DNA from: Caulobacter sp.
GTDB lineage: Bacteria; Pseudomonadota; Alphaproteobacteria; Caulobacterales; Caulobacteraceae
NCBI GenBank assembly: GCA_030678995.1
Contig: JAUXTQ010000012.1
Coordinates: forward strand, 1-61,609
Direction: 5' to 3'
DNA: 61,609 bases
The translations under genes were made by a program, and so were the position numbers. Below are positions 43,200 through 52,032 of the stretch, one piece after another (position 1 is the first letter of the stretch; each line of letters begins with the position of its first letter). The notes below the pieces were generated by a model. That model had not been told where the DNA came from and did not search any database. It saw only the letters and a program-made list of their open reading frames with translations.

Positions 43200-44101
43200 G
43201 AACGGGTCTCCGAAATGAAGCTGTTGATCAGGGCGGCGATCTCGACCGGCCGGTCTTCCTGCAGGAAGTGGCCGCCGCCCTCGATGATGAGGTGCTTGCG
43301 GCCCTTCGCGCCGGGCACCCGCTCCTGGAAGGCCCGGTCGCCGCCCTTCGACACGGGATCGCCGTCGCTGAAGGCGGTCAGGAAGGGCTTGTCGAAGGCC
43401 TCCAGCACGGTCCAGGCGGCCTCGTTCTCCGCGACGGACGCATGCTCGGGCGTCACCGGGACCAGGGTCGGGAACACCCGCGCGCCGGCCTTGTAGCTTT
43501 CGTCCGGATAGGGGGCGTCATAGGCCGCGATCTCCGCGGGCGTCAGCTCGCGCAGGGAACCCATGTTGACGATCATTCCCGCCGGGAAAACCGGGATCGA
43601 CTGGCTCATCTGCAGCCAGGTCCTGAAGCCCTCGCTCATGCCCGATCCCGCCGGCATGCCGGTGTTGGCCACGATCACCCGGGCGAACCGCTCGGGGTAG
43701 GCGGCGACCAGCCGCAGGCCGATCAGGCCGCCCCAGTCCTGGCAGAACAGGGTGATGTCTTTCAGGTCCAGGGCCGTGAGCCAGTCACTCATCCAGGCGA
43801 CGTGCTTCTCGTAGCTGTAGTCGGTCTTTTCCGTGGGCTTGTCCGAGCGGCCAAAGCCGATCAGGTCCGGCGCCACCACCCGGTGCTCGCCCCGCAGCGG
43901 CGCGATGATCCGGCGATAGAGAAACGACCAGGACGGCTCTCCGTGCATCAGCAGCACCGGCGCGGCATCGCGCGGACCCTCGTCGATATAGCCGATCCGC
44001 AGGTCCGTCCCCGAGGCGTCGCGGACCGTCAGATATTTGGGCGCGAACGGGAAGTCCGGCAGATCCGTGAAGCGGTCATCGGGGGTTCTCAACACCTGCA
44101 C
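43196..44101 (-). CDS. Haloalkane dehalogenase-like alpha/beta hydrolase (HLD-I type)
   Basis: Hydrolytic removal of halide from a haloalkane, or a related hydrolysis. About 301 residues. Motifs: the oxyanion/halide loop [17 protein letters not shown] with Trp, the nucleophile Asp122 in [14 protein letters not shown], the acid Asp in [13 protein letters not shown], and the base His in [13 protein letters not shown] second halide Trp is not obvious. The frame is open to an ATG at 44161, but the GTG at 44101 has a GGAG ribosome site 8 bases upstream, gives the family start [11 protein letters not shown], and leaves the palindrome 44153-44175 outside the gene. First gene of the operon with DUF1330. 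Confidence 0.85.
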   Translation of the reverse strand: MQVLRTPDDRFTDLPDFPFAPKYLTVRDASGTDLRIGYIDEGPRDAAPVLLMHGEPSWSFLYRRIIAPLRGEHRVVAPDLIGFGRSDKPTEKTDYSYEKHVAWMSDWLTALDLKDITLFCQDWGGLIGLRLVAAYPERFARVIVANTGMPAGSGMSEGFRTWLQMSQSIPVFPAGMIVNMGSLRELTPAEIAAYDAPYPDESYKAGARVFPTLVPVTPEHASVAENEAAWTVLEAFDKPFLTAFSDGDPVSKGGDRAFQERVPGAKGRKHLIIEGGGHFLQEDRPVEIAALINSFISETRS

Positions 44102-44152
44102 GGGTCGGTCTCCGGGGTTCGGCGCCGCAAGCCGGTTGACCGGTCGGGCAAC

Positions 44153-44175
44153 TAATGGCATTAATTATGCCAATA
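44153..44175. promoter_or_regulatory. Operator-like palindrome between dehalogenase and MBL/sulfatase operons
   Basis: TGGCAT and ATGCCA (44156-44161, 44167-44172) form a perfect 6-bp inverted repeat around TAATT, extending at two further positions to TA/TA. It lies midway between the divergent starts at 44101 and 44211 in an AT-rich patch followed by TATATTC. It could let one regulator, perhaps the TetR at 41719, control both operons. Confidence 0.6.
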
Positions 44176-44210
44176 TATTCCCGGCAGGCAAGCGGGAAAC
44201 GGGAGGCGAC

Positions 44211-45281
44211 ATGAAACGCGTGCTGACAGGACTGCTGGTGCTTTTACTGCTCGGCGCCGGCGGCGTCTGGGCGTTCCGCGCCGATCTGGCCCTGCGGATC
44301 ATGGAGCGTCGTCTGGCCAAGGCCATGTCGACCAGCGTTGTGGCCAGCCTGCCCGACGGGCTGAACGTCGCGGTCTGCGGCTCCGGCGGTCCGTTCCCGG
44401 ACGGCGACCGCGGCGCGCCCTGCACGGCGGTGATCGCCGGCAAGCGCATCTTTGTCGTCGACGCGGGCGAGGCCGCCGCCCGGACCCTCGGCCGCATGGG
44501 CATCGCCGGCGACTCGGTGGTCCTGCTGACCCACTTCCACTCCGACCACATCGATGGCCTGGGCAACATGGCCCTGCAGCGCTGGGTCGGCGGCGCCCTG
44601 ACCACGCCCCTGAAGCTCTATGGACCTCCCGGAGTCGAACAGATCGCCGCGGGCTTCACCCAGGCCTATGTCCAGGACGCCAGCTATCGCACCGGCCATC
44701 ATGGCGCCCCCGTGGCTCCGCCTTCGGGCGCCGGCATCGTCGCCCATCCGTTCGCCTTCCCCGAAGGTCAGGACTCGGTGGTGGTGCTGGAGGAGGACGG
44801 CGTGACGATCACCGCCTTCCGGGTCGATCACGGACCGGTGGAGCCGTCCGTCGGCTACCGCTTCGACTACAAGGGCCGCAGCGTGGTCATTAGCGGCGAC
44901 ACCGCGCCCTCGCCGGTGGTCGCCCGCTTCGCCAAGGGGGCCGACCTGCTGGTGCACGAGGCCCTCTCGCCCCGCCTGGTGGGCCTGATCCACGACGCGG
45001 CGCTGAAGGCCGGCAACCCCAAGCGCGCCAAGATCATGACCGACATCCTCAACTACCACACCAGCCCCGACCAGGCGGCGGACCTCGCCGCCAAGGCGGG
45101 GGTGGGCGCCCTGCTGCTCAACCACGTGGTCCCGCCGCTGCCGCTGCGCGCGCTGGAAGGCCCCTTCCTGGGGGATGCGCGCAAGATCTTCACCGGCCCG
45201 CTGTGGCTCGCCCGCGACGGCGACCTGATCAGCCTGCCCGCCGGCGGCAAGACCATCACCCGCAAACGCCTGCTCCGCTGA
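44211..45281 (+). CDS. Membrane-anchored metallo-beta-lactamase-fold hydrolase
   Basis: A 356-residue MBL-fold enzyme with an N-terminal membrane anchor (VLTGLLVLLLLGAGGVWAF). The zinc-binding motif is LLTHFHSDHIDGLGNM, with further ligands in the VVISGDTAPSP aspartate and the LLLNHVVPP histidine. The RNase Z/arylsulfatase-like arrangement (GSGGPFPDGDRGAPCTAVI at the start) suggests a phosphodiesterase or an AtsA-type sulfatase rather than an antibiotic hydrolase. It starts 10 bases after a GGGAGG ribosome site and precedes the sulfatase gene by 14 bases. Confidence 0.85.
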   Translation: MKRVLTGLLVLLLLGAGGVWAFRADLALRIMERRLAKAMSTSVVASLPDGLNVAVCGSGGPFPDGDRGAPCTAVIAGKRIFVVDAGEAAARTLGRMGIAGDSVVLLTHFHSDHIDGLGNMALQRWVGGALTTPLKLYGPPGVEQIAAGFTQAYVQDASYRTGHHGAPVAPPSGAGIVAHPFAFPEGQDSVVVLEEDGVTITAFRVDHGPVEPSVGYRFDYKGRSVVISGDTAPSPVVARFAKGADLLVHEALSPRLVGLIHDAALKAGNPKRAKIMTDILNYHTSPDQAADLAAKAGVGALLLNHVVPPLPLRALEGPFLGDARKIFTGPLWLARDGDLISLPAGGKTITRKRLLR

Positions 45282-45295
45282 TCTGGGACACGACC

Positions 45296-46948
45296 ATGAA
45301 CCGCAAGCTGATCCTGACCCTCGGAATCGTCGCCGTCGCCCTGGCGGCCGGCGTGATCGCCTTCCAGCATTTCTGGATCTACATCCCCGGCGTGGTCGGG
45401 CGGATCAAGAATCCGATCCAGCCCTTCCATGAAGTGACCTGGGCGAAGGGCCCGGCGCCGGCCGCCCCGGCCGACGGCCGACGGCCGCCCAATGTGATCC
45501 TCATCGTCGCCGACGACCTGGGCATCAACGACCTGCAGTCCACCGGGACGGGCGTGGCGGACGGCGCCGTGCCGACCCCGGCCATCGACTCCCTGGCCCG
45601 CGACGGGATCAGCTTCACCAACGGCTACGCCGGCAACGCCACCTGCTCGCCGTCCCGCGCGGCGATGATGACCGGCCGCTACCCGACCCGCTTCGGCTTC
45701 GAATTCACCTCGGTGCCGGTGGCCTTCGCCCGCAACATCAAGCGCCTGGGCGGCCACGGCCCGGTTGCGCCGATCTTCTACGAGGACCGCGTCGCCGCCA
45801 TGCCGCCGGTGGAGGACCTGGGCGTCCCGGCCAGCGAGGTGACCCTGGCCGAGACCATGAAGGCCGCCGGCTACCGCACCCTGCACATCGGGAAGTGGCA
45901 CCTGGGTGAGGCGGAAGGCCTGCGGCCGCAGGACCAGGGCTTCGACGACACTCTCGGCTTCTACGCCGGGGGCGGCATGTTCATGCCGGCCAACGACCCC
46001 AACGTGGTCAACTCCAAACAGGACTTCGATCCCATCGACCGGTTCCTGTGGGCGAACCTGCCTTACTCAGTGCGGTTCAACGGGAGCAAGCCGTTCCACC
46101 CCAAGGGCTACCTGACCGACTACTTCGGCGACGAGGCGGTCAGCGCCATCCGGGCCAACAAGGACCGGCCCTTCTTCCTCTACCTGGCGTTCAACGCGCC
46201 GCACACGCCTCTGCAGGCCCTGAAGTCCGACTATGACGCCCTGTCCTCGATCAAGGATCATCGCCTGCGCGTCTACGCGGCGATGATCAAGGCGCTGGAC
46301 CGCAACGTCGAGAAGGTGCTGGCCGAGCTCAAGGCCCAGGGCCTCGAGGGCGACACCATCGTCATCTTCACCAGCGACAACGGCGGGGCCAACTACATCG
46401 GCCTGCCGGACATCAACAAACCCTACCGCGGCTTCAAGGCGACCTTCTTCGAGGGCGGGGTGCGGGTGCCATACTTCGTCCGCTGGCCCGGCCAGATCCA
46501 GCCGGGCGCCACGACGCCGGTGCGGGCCATGCACTTCGACATCTTCGCCACGGCGGCGGCGGTTGCCCGGGCGCCGGCGGCCGGACCTGGCGTGCTGGAC
46601 GGCGTGGACCTCCTGACCCTGGCCAAAGGCGGCGCGCCGGACCGGCCGATGTTCTTCCGCTCGGGCCACTACCGCGTGGTGATCTGGAAGGACTGGAAGC
46701 TGCAGCTGTCCGAACGGCCGAAGAAGGCCTGGCTGTTCAACATTGGGACCGATCCGACCGAAACGACCAACGTCGCAGCGGCCAATCCGGCGGTGGTGGC
46801 CGAGCTGACGGCGATGCTCGACACCCAGGACCGCCGGGCGGCCAAACCGATCTGGCCGGCGTTGATCGAGGGTCCGATCTGGATCGACCGCCCGGTCGAC
46901 GGCAAGCCGATGCCCAAGGACGCGGAATACGTGATGTGGGCGAACTAG
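45296..46948 (+). CDS. Membrane-anchored formylglycine-dependent sulfatase
   Basis: Hydrolyses a sulfate ester. The 550-residue product has an N-terminal membrane segment (LILTLGIVAVALAAGVIAF), then the sulfatase fold: metal aspartates in NVILIVADDLGIND, the active-site Cys117-Ser-Pro-Ser-Arg (C-x-P-x-R) in NATCSPSRAAMMTGRYP that becomes formylglycine, HIGKWHLGE, APHTPLQAL and the metal-binding FTSDNGGANY. The MBL gene precedes it and a formylglycine-generating enzyme lies in the divergent operon. Substrate unknown. A palindromic repeat follows the stop. Confidence 0.93.
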   Translation: MNRKLILTLGIVAVALAAGVIAFQHFWIYIPGVVGRIKNPIQPFHEVTWAKGPAPAAPADGRRPPNVILIVADDLGINDLQSTGTGVADGAVPTPAIDSLARDGISFTNGYAGNATCSPSRAAMMTGRYPTRFGFEFTSVPVAFARNIKRLGGHGPVAPIFYEDRVAAMPPVEDLGVPASEVTLAETMKAAGYRTLHIGKWHLGEAEGLRPQDQGFDDTLGFYAGGGMFMPANDPNVVNSKQDFDPIDRFLWANLPYSVRFNGSKPFHPKGYLTDYFGDEAVSAIRANKDRPFFLYLAFNAPHTPLQALKSDYDALSSIKDHRLRVYAAMIKALDRNVEKVLAELKAQGLEGDTIVIFTSDNGGANYIGLPDINKPYRGFKATFFEGGVRVPYFVRWPGQIQPGATTPVRAMHFDIFATAAAVARAPAAGPGVLDGVDLLTLAKGGAPDRPMFFRSGHYRVVIWKDWKLQLSERPKKAWLFNIGTDPTETTNVAAANPAVVAELTAMLDTQDRRAAKPIWPALIEGPIWIDRPVDGKPMPKDAEYVMWAN

Positions 46949-46960
46949 CCTGCCCTCCAA

Positions 46961-47075
46961 CTGTCATCCCGGCCGCCGCGAAGCGGTGAGCCGGGACCCA
47001 GATTCGGCTTCATGCGCCGTAGCTGGGATTTGATCTGGGTCCCCGATCGGCCCTGCGGCCCGTCCGGGATGACAG
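46961..47075. repeat. Inverted repeat of the CTGTCATCCCGG type
   Basis: CTGTCATCCCGG at the left end pairs with CCGGGATGACAG at the right (47064-47075), and GGGACCCAGAT pairs with ATCTGGGTCCC further in. It lies between the convergent sulfatase and RNA methyltransferase genes. Similar repeats are widespread in alphaproteobacteria (from memory). It is a probable bidirectional terminator. Confidence 0.85.
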
Positions 47076-47084
47076 TGTTGGGGG

Positions 47085-47885
47085 TTATCGACGTCTGAGT
47101 TGATGCAGCGCAATGCCCGCCGCGACCGCGACGTTCAGCGAGTCGAAGCCGGGCGCCATCGGGATCGAGACGGTGCGGCAGCGGGCCAGGGTCGCCGCCG
47201 GCAGCCCCGGTCCCTCCGCGCCCAGCAGCAGGGCTGGCCGGTTGATGGGGGGCAGGTCGGCCAGGGCCGTCTCACCTGACGGGCTCAGGGCCACCGGGGT
47301 GAACCCGGCCCGGGTCAGCAGGCTGATCAGGTCTTCGCCCGGCCCCATCGTCGCGAACGGAACGCGCAGCACCCCGCCCACCGAGACCCGGATGGCCTTG
47401 CGGTACAGCGGGTCGCAGCAGGTCGGGTCGAGCAGGACCGCGTCTGCCCCGAAAGCCGCCGCGTTGCGGAACAGCCCGCCCATGTTGTCGTGATTGGCGA
47501 TGCCGACCAGGGCCATGACCAGGGCGTTGGCGGGCAAGCCGGCCAGCAGCTCGGCCGCGTGGACCGCCGGCGCCCGCTCGGCGACGGCAAGAATGCCCCG
47601 GTGCAGCTCGAAGCCGACGACGCCGTCGAGCACCGGCTGGCTGGCCAGATAGACGGGAACCTCCGCCGGCAACAGGTCGAGGATCGGCGCCAGCTTCTCC
47701 CGGCGCTTGGCGGCGATCAGCACCGACAGCGGCCGGTGGCGGTCCTGGCCCACCAGCACCCGCAGCACCGTCTCGCCCTCGGCGATGAACCGCCCCTGTC
47801 GCCCCACCAGGTCCCGCTCGCGGATGTCGCGATAGGCCTCCAGGCGAGGGTCGGCGGGATCGTCGATGGGGATGAAGGTCGGCAC
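47085..47885 (-). CDS. TrmH/SpoU-family RNA methyltransferase
   Basis: An AdoMet-dependent RNA 2'-O-ribose methyltransferase of 266 residues. An N-terminal substrate-binding region (DIRERDLVGRQGRFIAEGE) precedes the trefoil-knot SPOUT domain with motif 1 NHDNMGGLFRNAAAFGADAV, motif 2 LLLGAEGPGLP and motif 3 IPMAPGFDSLNVAVAAGIAL. The GTG at 47885 (VPTFIPIDDPADPRLEAYRD) is the conserved start; the longer open frame upstream reads through repeat DNA. The target nucleotide is unknown. Repeats bound it on both sides. Confidence 0.92.
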   Translation of the reverse strand: MPTFIPIDDPADPRLEAYRDIRERDLVGRQGRFIAEGETVLRVLVGQDRHRPLSVLIAAKRREKLAPILDLLPAEVPVYLASQPVLDGVVGFELHRGILAVAERAPAVHAAELLAGLPANALVMALVGIANHDNMGGLFRNAAAFGADAVLLDPTCCDPLYRKAIRVSVGGVLRVPFATMGPGEDLISLLTRAGFTPVALSPSGETALADLPPINRPALLLGAEGPGLPAATLARCRTVSIPMAPGFDSLNVAVAAGIALHQLRRR

Positions 47886-47907
47886 GGGCGAGGGATAGAG
47901 GAGAAGT

Positions 47908-47951
47908 GGGGACAGGTTAAGGTGTCCCGAGGGACATCTTAACCTGTCCCC
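47908..47951. repeat. Short inverted repeat GGGGACAGGTTAA
   Basis: GGGGACAGGTTAA (47908-47920) pairs perfectly with TTAACCTGTCCCC (47939-47951), and the centre GTGTCCCGAGGGACAT folds too. It shares the GGGGACAG end with the other repeats but has its own inner sequence. It separates the acyl-CoA dehydrogenase (upstream on the minus strand) from the methyltransferase. Confidence 0.85.
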
Positions 47952-47961
47952 GATCCCGATC

Positions 47962-49116
47962 TCAGAAGCTCTTGGGCATGCCCAGCACGTGGGTGCCCAC
48001 ATGGCTGAGGATCAGGTTCGTGCTGATCGGGGCCACCTGATAGAGGCGCGTCTCGCGGAACTTGCGCTCGATGTCGTACTCCTCGGCGAAGCCGAAGCCG
48101 CCGTGGGTCTGGATGCAGGTGTCGGCGGCGGCCCAACTGGCCTCGGAGGCCAGCATCTTGGCCATGTTGGCCTCCGTGCCGCAGGGCTGGCCGGCGTCGA
48201 ACAGGGCCGCGGCATGGTCCACCGCCAGGGCGGCGGCCGACAGCTGGACGTAGTTGCGGGCGATGGGGAACTGCACCCCCTGATTCTCGCCGATGGCCCG
48301 GCCGAACACCGACCGCGCCTTCGCATAGGCCGAGGACCGGTCGATGAAGAACCGGCCGTCGCCGATGCACTCGCTGGCGATCAGGATGCGCTCGGCGTTC
48401 ATGCCGTCGAGGATGTAGCGGAAGCCCTTGCCCTCCTCGCCGACCAGGTTCTCCGCCGGGACCTCGAGGTTGTCGAAAAACAGCTCGGTGGTGGCGTGGT
48501 TGAGCATGGTGCGGATCGGCCGGATGGTCAGGCCGGCGCCGACCGCCGTGCGCATGTCGACCAGCAGCACGCTCATGCCGTCGGCCGGCCGGGCGGCGTC
48601 CTCGCGGGCGGTGGTGCGCACCAGCAGGACCATCAGGTCGCTGTGCTCGGCCCGGCTGATCCAGATCTTCTGGCCGTTGACGACGTATTTGTCGCCCACG
48701 CGCCGGGCGAAGGTCGAGATGCGGGTGGTGTCGGTGCCGGCGGTCGGTTCGGTGACGCCGAAGGCCTGCAACCGGATCTCGCCGCTGGCGATCTTCGGCA
48801 GATAGGCCTCCTTCTGGGCCTTGCTGCCGTGCTTGAGCACCGTGCCCATGGTGTACATCTGCGCATGACAGGCGCCGCCGTTGCAGCCCGACCGATGGAT
48901 TTCCTCCAGCACCGCGGTCGCCGCCGACAGCCCCAGGCCCGAGCCGCCATACTCCTCCGGGATCAGCACCGACAGGAAGCCGGCCTCGGTCAACGTCTTC
49001 ACGAACGCGGTCGGATAGGTCCGCTCGCGATCCAGCGCGCGCCAGTACTCGCCGGGAAAGCCCGCGCACAGCTTGCGGACGGCCTCGCGGATCTCGGGGT
49101 GGGATTGCTCGCTCAT
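47962..49116 (-). CDS. Acyl-CoA dehydrogenase
   Basis: FAD-dependent alpha,beta-desaturation of an acyl-CoA. The 384-residue length and motifs are typical: LIPEEYGGSGLGLSAA, the flavin/substrate region QAFGVTEPTAGTDTTRIST, KYVVNGQKIWISRAEHSDLM, MLNHATTELFFDNLEVP, and the C-terminal signature QTHGGFGFAEEYDIERKFRETR. The EEYDIERKFRE part supplies the position of the usual catalytic Glu. Chain-length specificity is not readable. It stands alone between two repeats. Confidence 0.94.
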   Translation of the reverse strand: MSEQSHPEIREAVRKLCAGFPGEYWRALDRERTYPTAFVKTLTEAGFLSVLIPEEYGGSGLGLSAATAVLEEIHRSGCNGGACHAQMYTMGTVLKHGSKAQKEAYLPKIASGEIRLQAFGVTEPTAGTDTTRISTFARRVGDKYVVNGQKIWISRAEHSDLMVLLVRTTAREDAARPADGMSVLLVDMRTAVGAGLTIRPIRTMLNHATTELFFDNLEVPAENLVGEEGKGFRYILDGMNAERILIASECIGDGRFFIDRSSAYAKARSVFGRAIGENQGVQFPIARNYVQLSAAALAVDHAAALFDAGQPCGTEANMAKMLASEASWAAADTCIQTHGGFGFAEEYDIERKFRETRLYQVAPISTNLILSHVGTHVLGMPKSF

Positions 49117-49167
49117 GCCGGCGAGCTAACGGGCGGACGTTGCGTGAGGCAATAGCCCATGCCGTCA

Positions 49168-49248
49168 CGAATAGGGGGACAGCTTACTCATTTCACGAGC
49201 GCCGCGGCGGCCACCGCATGGGAAATGAGTAAGCTGTCCCCCTATTCG
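49168..49248. repeat. Inverted repeat, GGGGACAGCTTAC family
   Basis: Arms 49168-49194 and 49222-49248 are perfect 27-base reverse complements; the core is GGGGGACAGCTTACTCATTT and the outer CGAATAG is mirrored. The loop is 27 bases. It lies between the threonine aldolase end and the acyl-CoA dehydrogenase start, 52 bases upstream of the latter, so it may end the aldolase transcript. Confidence 0.9.
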
Positions 49249-49255
49249 CCAGCGA

Positions 49256-50314
49256 TCAGCCGGGCCGTTCCGGTTGGCGTTCACCGCCCGCCGCGTCGCC
49301 GGCGCCGTCGGCCACGGTCTTGAGAGCCTCTCCCAGCTCATCGACCATCGCCTCGGTCGTCGCCCAGCTGCACATGAAGCGCACCGTGCCGTCGATGAAG
49401 CGGTAGACGAACCAGCCGGTCGCCGCGAGCCGGTCGAGCGTCGGCTGGTCCATCTCGACGAACACCCCATTGGCCTCGACGGGGTGCACGATCGGGAAGG
49501 GCATCAGCGCCGCCAGCCGCCGGGCCATGGCGTTGGCGTGGGCCGCGCGGGTCTGCCAGGCGCCCGTCTCCAGCAGGCCGATCCACGGCGCGGCGAGGAA
49601 GCGGCCCTTGGAGACCAGCTGGCCAGCGTGCTTCAGCCGGGCGTCGAAGCGTCGGGCGAGGCCCTTGTTGAGCAGGACAATGGCCTCGGTCGGGGTCGAT
49701 CCGGACTTGGTCCCGCCCATGATCAGGATGTCGACGCCCAGTTTCGGCACGGCCTTCAGGTCGAAGCCCGCCGCGACCGCATTGGCCAGCCGCGCGCCGT
49801 CCAGGTGCACGCCGTAGCCGCGCGCCTTCACCGGATCGATCAGGGCCTTGAAGCTCTCCACCGAACAGACCGTGCCGTATTCGGTGGTGTTGGTCAGGGA
49901 CAGGGCCGCCGCCGGCTGGCGGTAGGACACCTCGGGCTGGGCCAGGGCCTCCATCAGCGCCGCCGGGTCGATGCGGCCGCTGGGGCCAGGCAGGCCGATC
50001 AGGCCGACCCCGGCGCCGAAGTAGCCGGGGGCGCCGGTCTCGTCGGTGAGAATGTGGGCGTGCTCATGGGCCAGCACCGCTTCGTGCGGCTGGGCCAGCA
50101 CGGCGCAGGAGAGGGCGTTGGCCGCCGTGCCCGAGGCCACGAACCGCACCTCGGCGTCGGCGTCCAGGGCCGCGCGGATCAGGTCGGCGGCGCGGGCGCT
50201 GATGTGATCCGTGCCATAGCCCGACGCCGTCCCGGCGTTGGCGGCGATCAGGGCGGCGATCACCTCGGGCATGGCGCCGGCGACATTGTCGGAGGCGAAG
50301 TCGTAGCGGGCCAT
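49256..50314 (-). CDS. Low-specificity threonine aldolase-family PLP enzyme
   Basis: PLP-dependent cleavage of threonine or allo-threonine to glycine and acetaldehyde. About 352 residues. Family features are MARYDFASDNVAGAMPEVI, SGYGTDHISARA, FVASGTAANALSCAV, HEHAHILTDETGAPGYF, the PLP-binding Asp in VHLDGARLANAVAAGFDL and the Schiff-base lysine in MGGTKSGSTPTEAIVLL. The stop lies 7 bases beyond the repeat 49168-49248. A 56-codon gene follows 5 bases upstream on the same strand. Confidence 0.92.
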   Translation of the reverse strand: MARYDFASDNVAGAMPEVIAALIAANAGTASGYGTDHISARAADLIRAALDADAEVRFVASGTAANALSCAVLAQPHEAVLAHEHAHILTDETGAPGYFGAGVGLIGLPGPSGRIDPAALMEALAQPEVSYRQPAAALSLTNTTEYGTVCSVESFKALIDPVKARGYGVHLDGARLANAVAAGFDLKAVPKLGVDILIMGGTKSGSTPTEAIVLLNKGLARRFDARLKHAGQLVSKGRFLAAPWIGLLETGAWQTRAAHANAMARRLAALMPFPIVHPVEANGVFVEMDQPTLDRLAATGWFVYRFIDGTVRFMCSWATTEAMVDELGEALKTVADGAGDAAGGERQPERPG

Positions 50315-50319
50315 GGCGA

Positions 50320-50490
50320 CTACTTCCGCAGGGCCGGCTTGGACTTCGACATCGACCGGGCCGCGGCGACCCGTTCGCCGGCCTTGCCGCCGGCCGCTCC
50401 CGGCCCCTGGCCGGCGCGCGCGGCGCCGCCCTGTTTGGCGGCCAGAATGGCCTTCATCTTCTCGGCGGGGGTCAGCGGCGTGTCGGTCAT
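50320..50490 (-). CDS. Small Ala/Lys-rich protein, unknown function
   Basis: A 56-residue frame starting MTDTPLTPAEKMKAILAAKQ and ending SMSKSKPALRK. The amphipathic N-terminal helix with KMKAILAAK, then a Gly/Ala-rich linker and a basic tail, is coding-like rather than a shadow of another gene. It sits 5 bases before the threonine aldolase start on the same strand, consistent with co-transcription. No family is recognised. Confidence 0.65.
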   Translation of the reverse strand: MTDTPLTPAEKMKAILAAKQGGAARAGQGPGAAGGKAGERVAAARSMSKSKPALRK

Positions 50491-50513
50491 GAGGCGGCTA
50501 TAGCATCGATGGA

Positions 50514-50599
50514 AGGGGACATGTACCGCAGGTGCGTGTCCCCGCGCCGCGCCGGGGACAATGCATGACGGGGACACGTACCTTCGGTACATGTCCCCT
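50514..50599. repeat. Inverted repeat, GGGGACATGTACC family, in a divergent promoter region
   Basis: Left unit 50514-50543 and right unit 50570-50599 match as reverse complements at 27 of 30 positions. Each can form a hairpin from GGGGACA and TGTCCCC ends. It lies between the divergent small protein gene and the MFS transporter, ending 15 bases before the transporter ATG at 50615. Confidence 0.88.
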
Positions 50600-50614
50600 C
50601 CGGGGGGAGCCGCC

Positions 50615-51901
50615 ATGACCGACAAGACCACAACCCGGCGTGTGCTCGCCGCCAGCCTCGTGGGCACGGCGGTCGAGTTCTACGATTTCTACATCTACGC
50701 CACCGCCGCCTCGCTGGTGTTCGGACCGCTGTTCTTCCCGTCGGAGTCGGCGACGGCGCAGTTGATGGCCGCCTACGCCACCTTCGCCATCGCCTTCATC
50801 GCCCGGCCGGTCGGCGCCGTGTTCTTCGGCCACTTCGGCGACCGGATCGGGCGCAAGTCGACCCTGGTGGCGTCGCTGCTGCTGATGGGCGGCTCGACGA
50901 TGGCCATCGCCTTCCTGCCGACCTACGCCACGGCCGGATGGATCGCGCCGCTGCTGCTGTGCATCCTGCGTTTCGGCCAGGGCTTCGGCCTCGGCGGCGA
51001 GTGGGGCGGCGCGGCGCTGCTGGCGGTGGAGAACGCCCCGCCCGGCTGGAAGGCGCGCTTCGGCATGTTCCCGCAGCTGGGCGCCCCGGTCGGCTTCATC
51101 GCCGCCAACGGCCTGTTCCTGCTGCTGGGGCTGGGCCTCGACGCCGAGGAGTTCCAGGCCTGGGGCTGGCGCATCCCGTTCCTGCTCAGCGCCGTGCTGG
51201 TGATCATCGGCCTGTGGGTCCGTCTGAAGCTGACCGAGACCCCCGCCTTCCAGGCCGCGCTGGAGGAAGCCCCGCCCCCGACCGTGCCGCTGGGCGAGGT
51301 CCTGGCGACCAACTGGCGCGAGGTGCTGGGCGGCACCTTCGGCGTGGTCGCCTGTTTCGCCACCTACTACCTCGCGACCGCCTTCGCGCTGGGCTACGGG
51401 GTCAAGAACCTTGGCTATGCCCGCGAGGCGTTTCTCGGCGTGCAGCTGGTGGCCATCCTGTTCATGGCCGCCGGAATCATCTGGGCCGGCTACTGGTCGG
51501 ATGCGACCAATCCACGGCGAGTGCTGATGACCGGCTGCGTGCTGGTGGTGGCCGCCGGCTTCGCCCTGGCCCCGATGATGGGCGCCGGGTCGCTGCTGCT
51601 GATCACCGTCTTCCTGTCGATCGCCATGCTGCTGATGGGCTTCGTCTACGGACCGCTGGGGGCCTGGCTGCCGGGGCTGTTCCCGGCCCGGGTGCGCTAC
51701 ACCGGGGCCAGCGTGGCCTTCAACATCGGCGGCATCATCGGCGGCGGCATGACCCCGCTGATCGCCCAGGACCTGGCCGAGCGCGGCGGGCTGGGGCTGG
51801 TGGGGCTGTATCTCAGCGGGGCCGCAGGCCTGAGCCTGGCGGCGCTGCTGCTGTTGAAGCCGAAGGCGGAGGCGGAGCCAATGCCGCTCATCCCCGGGTG
51901 A
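50615..51901 (+). CDS. MFS transporter, metabolite:H+ symporter (MHS) type
   Basis: A 428-residue inner-membrane symporter with about 12 helices. MHS-family features are SLVGTAVEFYDFYIYATAAS in the first helix, the GRPVG-like IARPVGAVFFGHFGDRIGRKSTL loop motif, RFGQGFGLGGEWGGAALL in helix 4, and the paired loop in the second half (YWSDATNPRRVLMTG). Organic acids, amino acids or osmolytes are possible substrates. The ATG at 50615 is preferred; the open frame further upstream runs through repeat DNA. It ends near repeat 51939-52030. Confidence 0.9.
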   Translation: MTDKTTTRRVLAASLVGTAVEFYDFYIYATAASLVFGPLFFPSESATAQLMAAYATFAIAFIARPVGAVFFGHFGDRIGRKSTLVASLLLMGGSTMAIAFLPTYATAGWIAPLLLCILRFGQGFGLGGEWGGAALLAVENAPPGWKARFGMFPQLGAPVGFIAANGLFLLLGLGLDAEEFQAWGWRIPFLLSAVLVIIGLWVRLKLTETPAFQAALEEAPPPTVPLGEVLATNWREVLGGTFGVVACFATYYLATAFALGYGVKNLGYAREAFLGVQLVAILFMAAGIIWAGYWSDATNPRRVLMTGCVLVVAAGFALAPMMGAGSLLLITVFLSIAMLLMGFVYGPLGAWLPGLFPARVRYTGASVAFNIGGIIGGGMTPLIAQDLAERGGLGLVGLYLSGAAGLSLAALLLLKPKAEAEPMPLIPG

Positions 51902-51938
51902 GGTCGGCGACCGTCGTCGAAGGTGGCTGACGGGGCGC

Positions 51939-52030
51939 GGGGACATGTACCGCAGGTACGTGTGCCCTTTGTCGGGTCATCCGAACCCGCTGATGTCCGG
52001 GGACACGTACCGAAGGCGGTACATGTCCCC
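51939..52030. repeat. Inverted repeat, GGGGACATGTACC family, between convergent genes
   Basis: Left unit 51939-51967 and right unit 51999-52030 match the 50514-50599 pair: GGGGACATGTACCGCAGGTA on the left, GGGGACACGTACCGAAGGCG then GTACATGTCCCC on the right. It lies between the MFS transporter and the epoxide hydrolase, so it probably terminates both. Confidence 0.85.
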
Positions 52031-52032
52031 TC

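Noticed and set aside
44099..44161. ATG at 44161 as the haloalkane dehalogenase start
   Set aside because: It would put the 44153-44175 palindrome inside the gene, and the extra 20 residues are unlike the family; GTG at 44101 has a better ribosome site.
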